This document shows positions 18,501-26,807 of a stretch of 60,165 nucleotides of DNA, in pieces. A program made the translations under genes and the position numbers. The number at the start of each line of letters is the position of its first letter. The first letter of the stretch is position 1. The DNA is from CAYJBH01 sp964370605 (GTDB lineage Bacteria; Bacillota; Clostridia; Oscillospirales; Ruminococcaceae). The stretch lies in assembly GCA_964370605.1 (NCBI GenBank), contig CAYJJX010000015.1, positions 1-60,165 of the forward strand. Reading direction: 5' to 3'. Below the pieces are notes generated by a model, which saw nothing but the letters and a program-made list of their open reading frames with translations, made no database searches and was not told where the DNA came from.

Positions 18501-19535
18501 GAGGTAATCAAGCGAATGTCAAGAATCCTCTCCGAGATATTTGACGAAAACATCTATCGTGTAGGCGGTGACGAATTTGTCGTGCTGGAGAAAAACTTGT
18601 CTGAGATAGTCTTTGAAGGCAAAATAAACTCGCTGAAAAATGCTATTCTGGAAGATCCGGAGATCAACGCCTCTATCGGATTCACATGGAATACAAACAT
18701 CGACGAAGAGACAGACGAGAGCACTCAATACAACTCCATAACAAACAACAGCAATTACTCTGCAATTTTGAGCAACAACCTTGAGAACGAGATTAAGAGC
18801 GGCAAATACATCGTTTATCTACAACCGCAAATCAATCTTCAGACAAATGAGCTGGACGGCGCAGAGGCTCTCATTAGAAGAATCGACGCCGGTGGAAACC
18901 TTCAATCCCCTATATCATTTGTTCCTTTTTATGAAAAGGAAGGTATGATCTCGTTGATTGATCTGCACGTGTTTGAGACAGTTTGCAAACTGTTGAGCGG
19001 TTGGAAAGAACAAGGCATTGGCACGAATATTAAGTTCTCGGTAAACTGTTCCCGCTCAACCATTATGGAAAAAGATATTGTCAGCAAACTCTCTGCCATA
19101 TGTGAAAAATACGATGTGCCAAAATCTATGTTTGTAATCGAGATCACCGAGACCATAACACATTCTGACGACAACGTTTTTTCCTACGTCATATCATCTT
19201 TGAAAAATGCCGGTTTCTGCGTCTCGCTTGACGATTTCGGAACGGGATATTCAAACCTGTCTTCTCTTTTAATTTCTGATTTTGACGAAATCAAAATTGA
19301 TATGGGGTTGACCAAGACTGTGCATATCGACAACAAGTCCCGAGTCCTCACAAAAGTGGCTCTCAATCTTTGCAACGAGTTTGAAGATATGGTTTCGGTC
19401 GCCGAGGGTATCGAAACACAAGAACAGTTTGATATACTGAAAGATCTTAACTGCCACAAAGGTCAAGGATACTACCTTAGCAAACCCATCAGTATAAAAG
19501 ACTTTGAGGAAAAATATTTTAGTGTAATTCGCTAG
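15516..19535 (+). CDS. Multidomain PAS/GGDEF/GAF/GGDEF/EAL cyclic-di-GMP enzyme
   Basis: About 1339 residues from ATG 15516, which has AAAGGG upstream; an ATG at 15489 adds nine residues without a ribosome site. Order: PAS (about 20-145), PAS (about 165-285), GGDEF (about 295-445), GAF-like (about 475-625), PAS (about 645-760), GAF-like (about 770-935), second GGDEF (about 945-1070), EAL (about 1095-1335). Both GGDEF motifs are intact (IGRIGGDEF, IYRVGGDEF), but neither has the RxxD inhibitory site nine residues upstream. The EAL domain keeps EALIR, SLDDFGTGYS, IKIDMG and EGIET, so it should hydrolyse cyclic-di-GMP. No membrane segment, so a cytoplasmic sensor able both to make and break the messenger. 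A related GGDEF gene follows 48 bp downstream. Confidence 0.93.
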   Translation: MGHSVIDSKNTNHEPKLSTETLERQFMMSFFDSIPLALNLWDSDLNNIMCNKQVLNIFGVESQEEYLNNFHKFSPEVQPNGVSTAEMFHRNIAIVRRDGFHRFKWLHLDNNGQELPAEITLTKLPSQNEKEYIVGAVRDLRPEFNQLNETDEDEFYFLNKIPEKTFLSKLAVMSDDLIFAVDSRTSSVRFLGNAMQGTIVNESSEYVMSEAYNENYVHKDDIELYKELIDNMSKGIKKPIDLRFIQPDNTYKYYRIIYEFIFNKQDHPIIIIGKGIDISENKILQEQTRFDSLTECYNKINVETLIEQQLKKDRSLTSALLFVDINDFKSFNENYGHFSGDEILKQLISRVKSWSDSNDIIGRIGGDEFVVYVYDASNKVNFKKRIESLLASINDEYNIQGANVRVRVCVGISYCDDGCNSYETCIQRADRALLVAKISKETDWLFYDETIENYSISAIDKVSKASKISGLNVDHSLTSSIFNILYERNSDLTSINSALQYLAQSYGASRCFVAESFDNGATYSCTYEWCKEDFPSHLKSGRPISSDLIVDLLGHASVTGVYACEDIQTSGLNSSLVDALNKSKAKALLQAQVKKDNIVTFFICVEDCVKSRAWTEVQINTLMYMTRVFSIVLQGKHLHEEVRLLSEHNKISAFVGDNTDNFIYIVDPDNYQLLYMNKKALEMYGNPSESEWKTKKCYELLHNKTAPCEFCTNQYTTENEFYEWNYFNPRFNKTYLFKDKLVQLNGKLVKLQVATDITKIVSLEEELKHRLQEQSLLLECIKMLHTGDSPDASIGKILSIVCHFFSASRGVIIQVSQDAKTISNTHEWTDVGILPQMDNLQNVPAKVLLPIFNMFVNKEVFYMNDVLKTFEAGSKLYSILNDRGANDIICASIRDAGNNFLGMFALDNPKCNTDKYWLLGSLSGFVSDFLEKSNLIASLNQLSYYDTMTMVKNRESYRKALKEIDESNVTSLGVAYVDISGLSKINEEKGTRYGDEVIKRMSRILSEIFDENIYRVGGDEFVVLEKNLSEIVFEGKINSLKNAILEDPEINASIGFTWNTNIDEETDESTQYNSITNNSNYSAILSNNLENEIKSGKYIVYLQPQINLQTNELDGAEALIRRIDAGGNLQSPISFVPFYEKEGMISLIDLHVFETVCKLLSGWKEQGIGTNIKFSVNCSRSTIMEKDIVSKLSAICEKYDVPKSMFVIEITETITHSDDNVFSYVISSLKNAGFCVSLDDFGTGYSNLSSLLISDFDEIKIDMGLTKTVHIDNKSRVLTKVALNLCNEFEDMVSVAEGIETQEQFDILKDLNCHKGQGYYLSKPISIKDFEEKYFSVIR

Positions 19536-19583
19536 TCTCCGGTAAAATTTTGTACGAAGTTTCATTGGTTGAGAGGTGTTGTT

Positions 19584-21491
19584 TTGAGAGACATTGATAG
19601 TTCCGCAAATACGTACAGACACAATAATTTCACTGTAGAACAACTGTATGCCATGTTGGATAAAATCCCCGTGTGCATCGGTGTGGTCAACGAGCGTGGT
19701 GAAAGTATTTATTGTAACGATTATACTGTACAGCTCTACGGGGTCGCTGACAAGCGTAAGTTCAACGAAGAATTCTATCAACTTACACCTGAAACACAGC
19801 CTGATGGCAAAAATTCAAAACTTGCATTCGGCGAACATGTTCTATACGCCCTTGAGGCGGGTGAGCGACATTTCAGCTGGCTCGACATTAAGCGTTCCGG
19901 AGAAGAGCTCCCGTTATACATCAGTTTTTACAGTCTGAACCTAGCAAACGATAACGGTGATAATCTGCTGGTATACACTATGCAAGACCTGCGCCCACAG
20001 CTCGCCGGCGACGACGAGGAATTCTCATTCGATGAGTACTATTACAGGAGAGTCACCTATAAAGCACTCTTTAACACCGTCGCTGAACTGACCGATGAGT
20101 GGTTTTGGATATATGATGTTAACGTATCGACCATCCAATTTTTCGGAAAAGGTCGGGAAATACTGGGACTGAGCGCCACGCCACAGCCATTCCCAGACTA
20201 TGTGGTGAATAGCGGCATGGTACATCCCGACGACCTTGACGCTTTCTTGAAATTTAACAGCAACCTCAAAACCGGTGTCGTGGACCCTGTCGAAGTTCGC
20301 TTTGTTCAACCTAACGGAGTCGCAAGATATTATCGTATTATATACAAAACAATTTATAACAAGAATAATGACCCGGTATTTTCAATTGGAAAAACCTATG
20401 ACATCGACAAACAGAAAAAGCTAGAGGTTTTATCAAAAACCGATCTTCTCACCAACTGTTTGAATAAGGTCACGACCGAAAACATTGTCGCTGAAACAAT
20501 AAACAGCCATCCAAACTCAAATCATGCACTGTTTTTGATTGATGTTGATGACTTCAAGTCGGTAAATGATGTGCTGGGACACTACTTTGGCGACATCACA
20601 CTTAGCGACATTGCAAAAAATCTACACTCCAATTTCCGCGGAGACGATATTATCGGACGAATAGGCGGAGATGAGTTTTTAGTGTTTGTAAAAGATGTTT
20701 CAGACGAAAAAATCATCGAGCGTAAAGCCCGCTCCATTGCAGAGGCATTCAAGAATAGCTACTCGGGAGAAAACAAGGATTACAAAGTTTCTGGAAGCAT
20801 AGGTGTTGCTCTCTATCCAAGTCATGCCGACACATACGAAGGGCTGTATAAATGCGCCGATAAAGCGCTCTACAGTTCCAAAATGGCCGGAAAGGATCGC
20901 TACACCATCTATTCAGGCGAAATTGCCGATTCTGAAACAAAAAAGCTTACCGCCGTCGACAATGCAAACAAACCGCTCAATGCCTATTTTGATTCTGACA
21001 TCACCGCACTTGTGTTCGATTTGATGTACCAATCAGTGGACATCAAAAAATCGATGAACACTGTGATTCGTCTGTTTGGGACACACTTTAACGTCGATAG
21101 ATGCTATGTCGCCCAAACATTCGATTTGGGACAAAGTTTTAGCATTACGTATGAATGGTATGCAAGCAAACAGCTGGAACTGCGTAACTCTTTTCAAAAC
21201 ATTCCGGCAAATCAGCTCAAATCTTTTTTCAATGGACTTGAAGAAAATAATATAATGTACAGCAACTACCTTGAAAACGACGAAGATACATGCAGCAGTT
21301 TGCCTGGTTTCAACTCTTCAAATTCGTATCTTCTTGCACAAACACGCGGTAAGGGTTTTACTCGGCTTGTTTTTGGAATTGAAGACAGCAACAAGTATCG
21401 TGTATGGAGTGAAAAGGAGATCAATACCGTTCAGTATGTTTTAAAACTAATTTCAATATTCATCGCTTCAAACAAATCACCGTTAGCATAA
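19584..21491 (+). CDS. PAS-PAS-GGDEF diguanylate cyclase with C-terminal GAF-like domain
   Basis: About 635 residues from TTG 19584, which follows GAGAGGTG at a good distance; an in-frame TTG at 19569 lacks one. It has two PAS domains (about 15-135 and 150-275), a GGDEF domain (about 285-440) with IGRIGGDEF, and a GAF-like region (about 470-635). The N-terminal half is clearly paralogous to the upstream protein, sharing blocks such as the SPEVQPNG/TPETQPDG element and the VRFVQPN-YYRIIY element. Unlike both GGDEF domains upstream, it has RGDD at the inhibitory I-site position, so product feedback is expected. No EAL domain. Cytoplasmic. Likely co-transcribed with the upstream gene, and followed by a strong terminator. 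Confidence 0.92.
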   Translation: MRDIDSSANTYRHNNFTVEQLYAMLDKIPVCIGVVNERGESIYCNDYTVQLYGVADKRKFNEEFYQLTPETQPDGKNSKLAFGEHVLYALEAGERHFSWLDIKRSGEELPLYISFYSLNLANDNGDNLLVYTMQDLRPQLAGDDEEFSFDEYYYRRVTYKALFNTVAELTDEWFWIYDVNVSTIQFFGKGREILGLSATPQPFPDYVVNSGMVHPDDLDAFLKFNSNLKTGVVDPVEVRFVQPNGVARYYRIIYKTIYNKNNDPVFSIGKTYDIDKQKKLEVLSKTDLLTNCLNKVTTENIVAETINSHPNSNHALFLIDVDDFKSVNDVLGHYFGDITLSDIAKNLHSNFRGDDIIGRIGGDEFLVFVKDVSDEKIIERKARSIAEAFKNSYSGENKDYKVSGSIGVALYPSHADTYEGLYKCADKALYSSKMAGKDRYTIYSGEIADSETKKLTAVDNANKPLNAYFDSDITALVFDLMYQSVDIKKSMNTVIRLFGTHFNVDRCYVAQTFDLGQSFSITYEWYASKQLELRNSFQNIPANQLKSFFNGLEENNIMYSNYLENDEDTCSSLPGFNSSNSYLLAQTRGKGFTRLVFGIEDSNKYRVWSEKEINTVQYVLKLISIFIASNKSPLA

Positions 21492-21572
21492 ACTGCTTTT
21501 TGCCTAGCCAATGTCTTTTATTATCCGAGCCGCTTTTGATTCATCAAAAATTCTTGTGACTCAGACTTTGCC

Positions 21573-21620
21573 TCCCCCATCAAATCAGCTTTTTCTACCT
21601 GATTTACATGGGGGATTTTG
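21573..21620 (+). terminator. Intrinsic terminator of the GGDEF operon
   Basis: A long, nearly perfect stem around CCCCCAT/ATGGGGG and AAATCAG/CTGATTT (arms about 21573-21589 and 21598-21614), followed by ATTTTG. Confidence 0.8.
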
Positions 21621-21755
21621 CTAGTATGTTCACTCTCTCAAGTTTCATCAAACGCATTGTGTTTTGCAATAATTTTGTCGATTGACACAATTCTTTCATA
21701 AACTCTCAATTTTTTTGATTATTTCTTGCATTATTTGATTTTTTGGTAAAAGCGT

Positions 21756-21792
21756 CAATTTACTTTTACATTGTAAATTGATATAGTATAAA
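21756..21792 (+). promoter_or_regulatory. Promoter with overlapping palindromic operator candidate
   Basis: TTTACA (21765-21770), 16-bp spacer, TATAAA (21787-21792). The -35 element lies inside nested palindromes: CAATTTAC (21756-21763) with GTAAATTG (21773-21780), and TTTAC-ATT-GTAAA (21765-21777). Such placement is typical of a repressor site; no regulator gene is adjacent. The rest of the 341-bp gap holds only the terminator of the GGDEF operon. Confidence 0.6.
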
Positions 21793-21832
21793 TAGTAATA
21801 AATATCATTTTCTTTTAGGGTGGGGTGATACA

Positions 21833-23248
21833 GTGAAATATGATTATGATCTCGTAATCTTCGGCGCCGGAAGCGCCGGACTTGTAGCGGCTGCGACCGC
21901 CTGTGGCATGGGAGCACGCGTGTTGCTTGTAGAGAATCGCAAAATGGGCGGAGACTGCCTCAACTACGGCTGTGTGCCAAGTAAAACCTTCCTCAAATCA
22001 TGTCGAACCATGAAAGCTATACGCCATGCAGGTTGCTATGGAATCAAGGTCGATAACGTATCCGTGTCGTTAGAAGATATCATGGATCGGGTGAAAGCGG
22101 TGATAGCCGAAATCGCTCCGCATGATTCTGTCGAACGTTTCACGGGTCTCGGAGCCGATGTGATTGTCGGCAGTGGAGAAATACTGACACCGAACAGTGT
22201 GCGGGTGGAAGGCACGGTATATAGCACCGGGAAAATAATCATATCGACCGGGTCTACCGCCGCAGTCCCGCCTATCGACGGACTGGACAAAGTCGATTAC
22301 TATACCAACGAAACAATTTTCGGTCTCAAGACGTTACCAAAGAAAATGGTGGTCCTCGGTTCCGGCCCGATTGGGCTTGAACTTGGGCAAGGGTTTGCCC
22401 TGCTTGGAAGCGAGGTGCACATCGTCGATAGGTCGAAAACCCTTTTCTCAAAGGATGAACCGGAAGTCTCCGACATAATGATCGGCTCGCTTAATTCGGA
22501 CGGCGTAAAACTGCATCTCGACTGCAAGATTGTCTCGGTGAAAAAAGCAGGCGAGCATAAGTCGGTACAGATCGAACAAAACGAAAAACTTCTTGAAATA
22601 GACTACGATGTGCTTTTAGTAGCGCTTGGGAGAAAACCGAACACGCAAAACCTCGGAATTGAAAATGTTGGAATCGCAACAAATGAGAGGGGATTTATAA
22701 CGGTAGATCAAAAGCTGCAGACAAACGTCAAAGGGATATACGCTTGCGGCGATGTGCGGGGCAGGTACATGTTTACCCACATGGCAGGTTACGAGGCTTC
22801 TATCGCCGTCAAAAACGCCCTCATAGCACCGATGTTCAAGACCTCCTATCACAATGTCGCATGGACTACCTACACCTCACCCGAAGTCGCACATGTCGGA
22901 CTACTTGAGGCGGAGGTAAAACAGGGCGAAGCCTACACTCAATATATCGAGATTGCAGACAACGACCGAGCCAAGGCTGAGGACGACAGAAAAGGGTTTG
23001 TCAAACTGATACTGGACAAAAAACGTCGCGTCGTCGGCGCCACACTGGTTGGGGCGAAAGCGGGTGAAATGATTGTTCCGCTTTCAATGATGGTCACAAA
23101 CAAGACGCCTCTGTCGTCGGCACTCGGCATTATATACCAATATCCGATTCAGGGTGAAATCGTCAAATCGCTTGCCATAAAGGACTTTAAAGAGCATGTA
23201 AAGCCTTGGCAACAAAAACTGATTAAAAAAATAGTCAACAAGGGGTAG
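21833..23248 (+). CDS. FAD-dependent disulfide oxidoreductase (MerA/lipoamide dehydrogenase-like)
   Basis: 471 residues from GTG 21833, preceded by a G-rich ribosome site. The FAD Rossmann motif GAGSAG is near residue 9, the redox-active disulfide is in GGDCLNYGCVPSK near residue 41, and a second Rossmann motif VVLGSGPIGLELG is near residue 179 for NAD(P)H. The C-terminal dimer domain lacks the His-Pro pair of true lipoamide dehydrogenases (YPIQGE replaces HPTxSE). It also lacks the paired C-terminal cysteines and N-terminal metal-binding domain of mercuric reductase. The physiological substrate is therefore unknown. First of three tightly spaced genes with a CDP-alcohol transferase and a VTT-family membrane protein, suggesting a membrane- or lipid-associated redox role. 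Confidence 0.88.
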   Translation: MKYDYDLVIFGAGSAGLVAAATACGMGARVLLVENRKMGGDCLNYGCVPSKTFLKSCRTMKAIRHAGCYGIKVDNVSVSLEDIMDRVKAVIAEIAPHDSVERFTGLGADVIVGSGEILTPNSVRVEGTVYSTGKIIISTGSTAAVPPIDGLDKVDYYTNETIFGLKTLPKKMVVLGSGPIGLELGQGFALLGSEVHIVDRSKTLFSKDEPEVSDIMIGSLNSDGVKLHLDCKIVSVKKAGEHKSVQIEQNEKLLEIDYDVLLVALGRKPNTQNLGIENVGIATNERGFITVDQKLQTNVKGIYACGDVRGRYMFTHMAGYEASIAVKNALIAPMFKTSYHNVAWTTYTSPEVAHVGLLEAEVKQGEAYTQYIEIADNDRAKAEDDRKGFVKLILDKKRRVVGATLVGAKAGEMIVPLSMMVTNKTPLSSALGIIYQYPIQGEIVKSLAIKDFKEHVKPWQQKLIKKIVNKG

Positions 23249-23252
23249 TGTA

Positions 23253-23855
23253 ATGATTGATAGCAATGCACGTAAATATGTTCAGCGGTCGTTCGACAAT
23301 GTCGCAAAATTTTTGAAAATTATCAACCTTCATCCAAACACAGTCACCGTCTTTGCCTTTTTGCTTGGCGTCGCGGCTTGTGTGCTCTTGAGCCTAGGGT
23401 ACAACATCCATGCACTTGTGCTTCTTTGGCTGTCCGGAATTTTTGACGTGCTGGACGGCACCGTTGCAAGACTGACAGGCAAAAGTTCCAACCTCGGTGC
23501 ATATCTTGACCTTGTATTCGACAGGTTGGTGGAAGGGTTGATTATTCTCGGATTCTATTTTTTCATGCCGCAATTTGCACTAAGCTACCTTATATTTTTT
23601 GTCGGAATGGTGTTCAACTTCTCCACCTTTATGCTCGCGGGTACCCTGTTCAAAAACTCCGGCAACAAAAGTATGCACTATGATGTCGGAATTGTAGAGC
23701 GCACCGAATGTTTCATTTTTTTCAGCGCCATGATGGTGTTTCCGCTATACATACCCTACATACTCAATCTATTTAATGCGCTGATGATTTTGACCGGAAT
23801 AATCAGAATGGTAAAAATCATCCGCTTTGAGTTAAAACAAAAGCAGGACCGCTAA
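23253..23855 (+). CDS. CDP-alcohol phosphatidyltransferase family membrane protein
   Basis: 200 residues with about six hydrophobic segments. Near residues 65-92 it carries the complete CDP-alcohol transferase motif (D-x2-D-G-x2-A-R-x8-G-x3-D-x3-D, here starting DVLDGTVAR). These membrane enzymes join a CDP-activated lipid to an alcohol such as inositol phosphate, glycerol phosphate or serine. The acceptor cannot be told here. ATG 23253 follows the upstream stop by four bases, with AAGGGG overlapping the end of the oxidoreductase gene, so the two are translationally close. The VTT-family gene follows 41 bp later. Confidence 0.9.
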   Translation: MIDSNARKYVQRSFDNVAKFLKIINLHPNTVTVFAFLLGVAACVLLSLGYNIHALVLLWLSGIFDVLDGTVARLTGKSSNLGAYLDLVFDRLVEGLIILGFYFFMPQFALSYLIFFVGMVFNFSTFMLAGTLFKNSGNKSMHYDVGIVERTECFIFFSAMMVFPLYIPYILNLFNALMILTGIIRMVKIIRFELKQKQDR

Positions 23856-23896
23856 TCCCAAAACTCCATATAACTCATGAAAGGAATGGCTGCAAC

Positions 23897-24562
23897 ATGA
23901 AAAAGAAAACAATAATCAAGATTACCGTAGTGGCTGCTCTGCTACTTTCAATCTTTTTGTTTCGCGACTACATTGACATCGATAGCATGCTTGAGCTGTT
24001 GAACGACCTTCGAAGCCATCCTCTTGCTCCGATTATCTTTGTTTTGATATACGCTGTATCGGTTACACTGGTGGTACCCGCCGGTGCACTCACATTGATT
24101 TCCGCTCCTCTCTTTGGATTTTGGTACGGACTGATATTGACCATCATTGGCTCAAACCTTGGATGTCATCTTTCATTTTGGGTCGGCAAATTGTTGGGCG
24201 AAGACATTGTCAAAAAGCATATTAAAGCCGGATCTTTCATTGAGAAAGCAACTACGCAGGCACAAAAAAGCGGCTTTGTGTTCATGATGTATGCAAGGCT
24301 AATTCCACTTTTTCCGTTTGCCGCCATTAACTATTTGTCTGCCGTCATCGGCATAAAATATCGTGACTATACCATCGCTACTTTCTTCGGAATGTTACCG
24401 GGAAGTGCTGTATATGTTTACCTCGGTTACAGTGCGACGAACATCGCCGACAATCCGCTCGGAATTATCGTCTCTATTGTCATACTTGTCCTCTTTACAG
24501 TCGCCGTAGCGCTGGCTAAAAAATATGCCGACAAAAAAGAGGCAAGCAAGAATCCACAATAG
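23897..24562 (+). CDS. TVP38/TMEM64 (VTT-domain, DedA-related) membrane protein
   Basis: 221 residues with an N-terminal anchor (about 5-23) and further membrane segments at about 45-70, 72-95, 135-160 and 185-208. The VTT/SNARE-associated core carries a G-x-W-Y-G element, the FWVGKLLGED segment and the conserved F-V-x-M-x-x-R-L-x-P-x-F-P-F block (residues about 130-145). Relatives are phospholipid scramblases or transporters in the cytoplasmic membrane. ATG 23897 has AAAGGA about ten bases away. Last gene of the oxidoreductase/CDP-alcohol/VTT unit; elsewhere VTT proteins are also found beside or fused to MerA-like flavoproteins, so the grouping is unlikely to be accidental. Confidence 0.9.
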   Translation: MKKKTIIKITVVAALLLSIFLFRDYIDIDSMLELLNDLRSHPLAPIIFVLIYAVSVTLVVPAGALTLISAPLFGFWYGLILTIIGSNLGCHLSFWVGKLLGEDIVKKHIKAGSFIEKATTQAQKSGFVFMMYARLIPLFPFAAINYLSAVIGIKYRDYTIATFFGMLPGSAVYVYLGYSATNIADNPLGIIVSIVILVLFTVAVALAKKYADKKEASKNPQ

Positions 24563-24613
24563 CTGACTCAGGGACTCCCCATGAAAATCTAATCCACTCT
24601 AAGATAAAATATC

Positions 24614-24651
24614 TAACAGCCGCATGTTCCGTTTGGAATATGCGGCTGTTG
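24614..24651. terminator. Bidirectional terminator between VTT and rubrerythrin genes
   Basis: Seventeen-base arms (24614-24630 and 24635-24651) with a GTTT loop and near-perfect pairing around AACAGCCGCAT/ATGCGGCTGTT. It lies between convergent genes. Confidence 0.85.
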
Positions 24652-24665
24652 GCAATAACATTTCA

Positions 24666-25187
24666 TCAAGACTCTTTTACGAAAGATTTCACGGCACCGC
24701 AGACATCACAAATTTCTTTCAGTGAATCTGATGACATGCCGCAAAACAAACAAAAGTAAGAACTGGTTTTGGCGGTGGGTTGCTCCACAGCCTTCTCCCC
24801 TTCTGAAATTAGCTGCTCCATAAATCTTCTTTCATGATCGCACTCGATAGAAGCAATCTTTTCAAACATGGCAGCGATATCACTGAGACCCTCTGCCTTA
24901 GCAGTCATCGCCGCGTTCGGATAGATGGTCTTCCATTCCGCATTTTCACTGCCGGCCGAGTGGGCAAGATTCGTGAGCGTATCGGTGTCGGTATCATGTA
25001 TGTATCTGAACCAAGTCTTGGCATGTTCCAACTCGTTCTTCGCCATTCTCTTGAACAGCTCCGCCGCCGCGGTATTCCCTTCTTTTTTGGCCGTGTCGGC
25101 ATAGATCAAATATCTGATTATCGCCTCTGCCTCGTTCACAAATGACTTTTTAATATTTTCTTCCGATCTTGTGCCTTTGATATCCAT
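24666..25187 (-). CDS. rbr: Rubrerythrin
   Basis: 173 residues. An N-terminal four-helix ferritin-like domain carries the di-iron ligands: NEAEA near residue 18, NELEHA near residue 51, and E...ECDHERR near residue 115. A C-terminal rubredoxin-like domain has two CxxC pairs (FCLFCG and CDVCG, residues about 145-165). Rubrerythrins reduce hydrogen peroxide in anaerobes using electrons from rubredoxin or NADH systems in the cytoplasm. ATG 25187 has AAAGGATG upstream. It stands alone between a terminator and the HD-GYP gene. Confidence 0.93.
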   Translation of the reverse strand: MDIKGTRSEENIKKSFVNEAEAIIRYLIYADTAKKEGNTAAAELFKRMAKNELEHAKTWFRYIHDTDTDTLTNLAHSAGSENAEWKTIYPNAAMTAKAEGLSDIAAMFEKIASIECDHERRFMEQLISEGEKAVEQPTAKTSSYFCLFCGMSSDSLKEICDVCGAVKSFVKES

Positions 25188-25244
25188 TTCATCATCCTTT
25201 CTCGGAGGTGCTTTTCCCCCAAATCCAATAAAGTAGTTGTTACT

Positions 25245-26507
25245 CTATGAATATTTCTCACACAGCTCACGGGCAGAGTTTTGGAACTGCTTATATCGTT
25301 TCTCCATATCGACAATCACCTTGCCGGTTATAGCAAACAGCTCATCATATTTTTCAACGGCAGTATCGACAACCACTCGGCAAATTTTCTCTCCATCTGC
25401 CATCTCTCTAATGATAGAGACGACCCGTTGCTTCGGAAAAGGATCTTTATAACTGCGCTTGCCCATCAATGCACTCAATATATCTGCAACAGCCACAATC
25501 TTTTCCGGCATAGTTAGCTCATCAGCCACAATACCGTTAGGGTATCCGGTTCCGTCCATCTTCTCATGATGTCGTATGGCAATCCGCAACACCTCTTCAC
25601 TAACGCAGTTTCGTAATATATGCTCCGATAAAAGCACATGATCTTTCATGATCTTAAACTCGGTATTAGTCAATGCTGAATCCTTTTCCAATATCATCGG
25701 CGACACCGAAATCTTACCGATATCGTGTAACATAGCGCCCAGCTGCACCGATTCAATTTCGTCGGCGCTAAGATCCATCATTTCAGCAAGTGCAACCGAT
25801 ATTTCCACCGTTGCCGCCGTATGTGTTACGGTGTGTTCGCTACGAAAATCAATCGCCCTCGGCAACATCATCAACAGCGAGCGTAGGTGTTCCTCATGTA
25901 CGCTATATGAATCTAGAAAACTATGTACCTTTTCAAGATATCGTCCGTTTAGCATCCTACTAATAGTACCATTTTTCTCTTCAAGCTCAACCAATTTTCT
26001 GACATCCTCTTGTGAGAACACCGGATTTTCCAACAGTCGTACAACGTCTTGCGGAGTTTTAGCAAAACCTTTTATTAGCATTATATCCAACCGGTCGGCA
26101 ATAAACATCCTTGCGGCCAGTTCTTTATTGTCGCAATCGGTATCGTTTAGTCGGCTGTATGGGAAATGATGAAAAAGCACAGCATTGACAAACTCATCAA
26201 AAAACGTCTGTTTTTTCAGAAACAAATAGCTGTAAATAGAATGTGAAAGCGTGTTGGAAACTTCAAAATTAAAAGCGTTTGAGGTGTTCACCAACGAATC
26301 TAACATCTCTGTCTGGTATGCACCAATATCATGAAATATGCCGAGATAACATATCTTCACCAACTGCTCATCGGTATATTTCTCATCTGCCTCATACATG
26401 TTCAACAAAATATATGCTACTCGCTCGCCATGATCCATGAGCTGATAGTCAAGCGTATTGAGTGCGCGTCGAAGCATGTTGAATACATCGTGTATCTTCT
26501 GTGACAA
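25245..26507 (-). CDS. HD-GYP domain phosphodiesterase
   Basis: 420 residues. The C-terminal half (about 215-375) is an HD-GYP domain with LHDIGK and HHEKMDGTGYP, the signature of metal-dependent cyclic-di-GMP (or cGAMP) phosphodiesterases. The N-terminal half (about 20-190) looks like a second, degenerate HD domain (FHDIGAY, LFHHFPY) without a GYP loop, so it may be a sensory or structural copy. No membrane segment or receiver domain. The start is TTG 26507, ten bases after AGGAGG. Its own extended -10 promoter is upstream. With the two GGDEF proteins nearby it would complete local turnover of the second messenger. Confidence 0.9.
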   Translation of the reverse strand: MSQKIHDVFNMLRRALNTLDYQLMDHGERVAYILLNMYEADEKYTDEQLVKICYLGIFHDIGAYQTEMLDSLVNTSNAFNFEVSNTLSHSIYSYLFLKKQTFFDEFVNAVLFHHFPYSRLNDTDCDNKELAARMFIADRLDIMLIKGFAKTPQDVVRLLENPVFSQEDVRKLVELEEKNGTISRMLNGRYLEKVHSFLDSYSVHEEHLRSLLMMLPRAIDFRSEHTVTHTAATVEISVALAEMMDLSADEIESVQLGAMLHDIGKISVSPMILEKDSALTNTEFKIMKDHVLLSEHILRNCVSEEVLRIAIRHHEKMDGTGYPNGIVADELTMPEKIVAVADILSALMGKRSYKDPFPKQRVVSIIREMADGEKICRVVVDTAVEKYDELFAITGKVIVDMEKRYKQFQNSARELCEKYS

Positions 26508-26545
26508 AAGGTATTTCCTCCTGCTGCGGTTTCATCGATACTCTT

Positions 26546-26573
26546 ATTATAGCACAAATGCTAATAGTTGCAA
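26546..26573 (-). promoter_or_regulatory. Promoter of the HD-GYP gene
   Basis: On the minus strand: TTGCAA (26573-26568), 16-bp spacer ending TGC, TATAAT (26551-26546). This is the same extended TGCTATAAT word as in the helicase, CheV and rpmE promoters. The rest of the gap to TspO (26574-26807) is AT-rich, with no clear signal for the plus strand. Confidence 0.75.
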
Positions 26574-26807
26574 TTACTATTTAACTTTTGTGTTTTTTTT
26601 GGAGCAACAAACAAAAGTTATTTAACATTTACTGAAATATAGATATTTTTGACACCGATTTGAGCTTTGTGAAAAATATTTTACCCTTCGACAATATCAG
26701 ACTATTTTTTCGATATCCGTAATGTAAAATAGTTGCATAACATATTTATCTCAAAACCGACATAAAATATATCATACAACAACATTCAAACGAAAGTGAG
26801 TAGTGCT

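Noticed and set aside
21833..23248. Mercuric reductase or dihydrolipoamide dehydrogenase
   Set aside because: The C-terminal Cys pair and N-terminal heavy-metal domain of MerA are absent, and the His-Pro dyad of lipoamide dehydrogenase is replaced by Tyr-Pro; no mer or 2-oxo-acid dehydrogenase genes are nearby.
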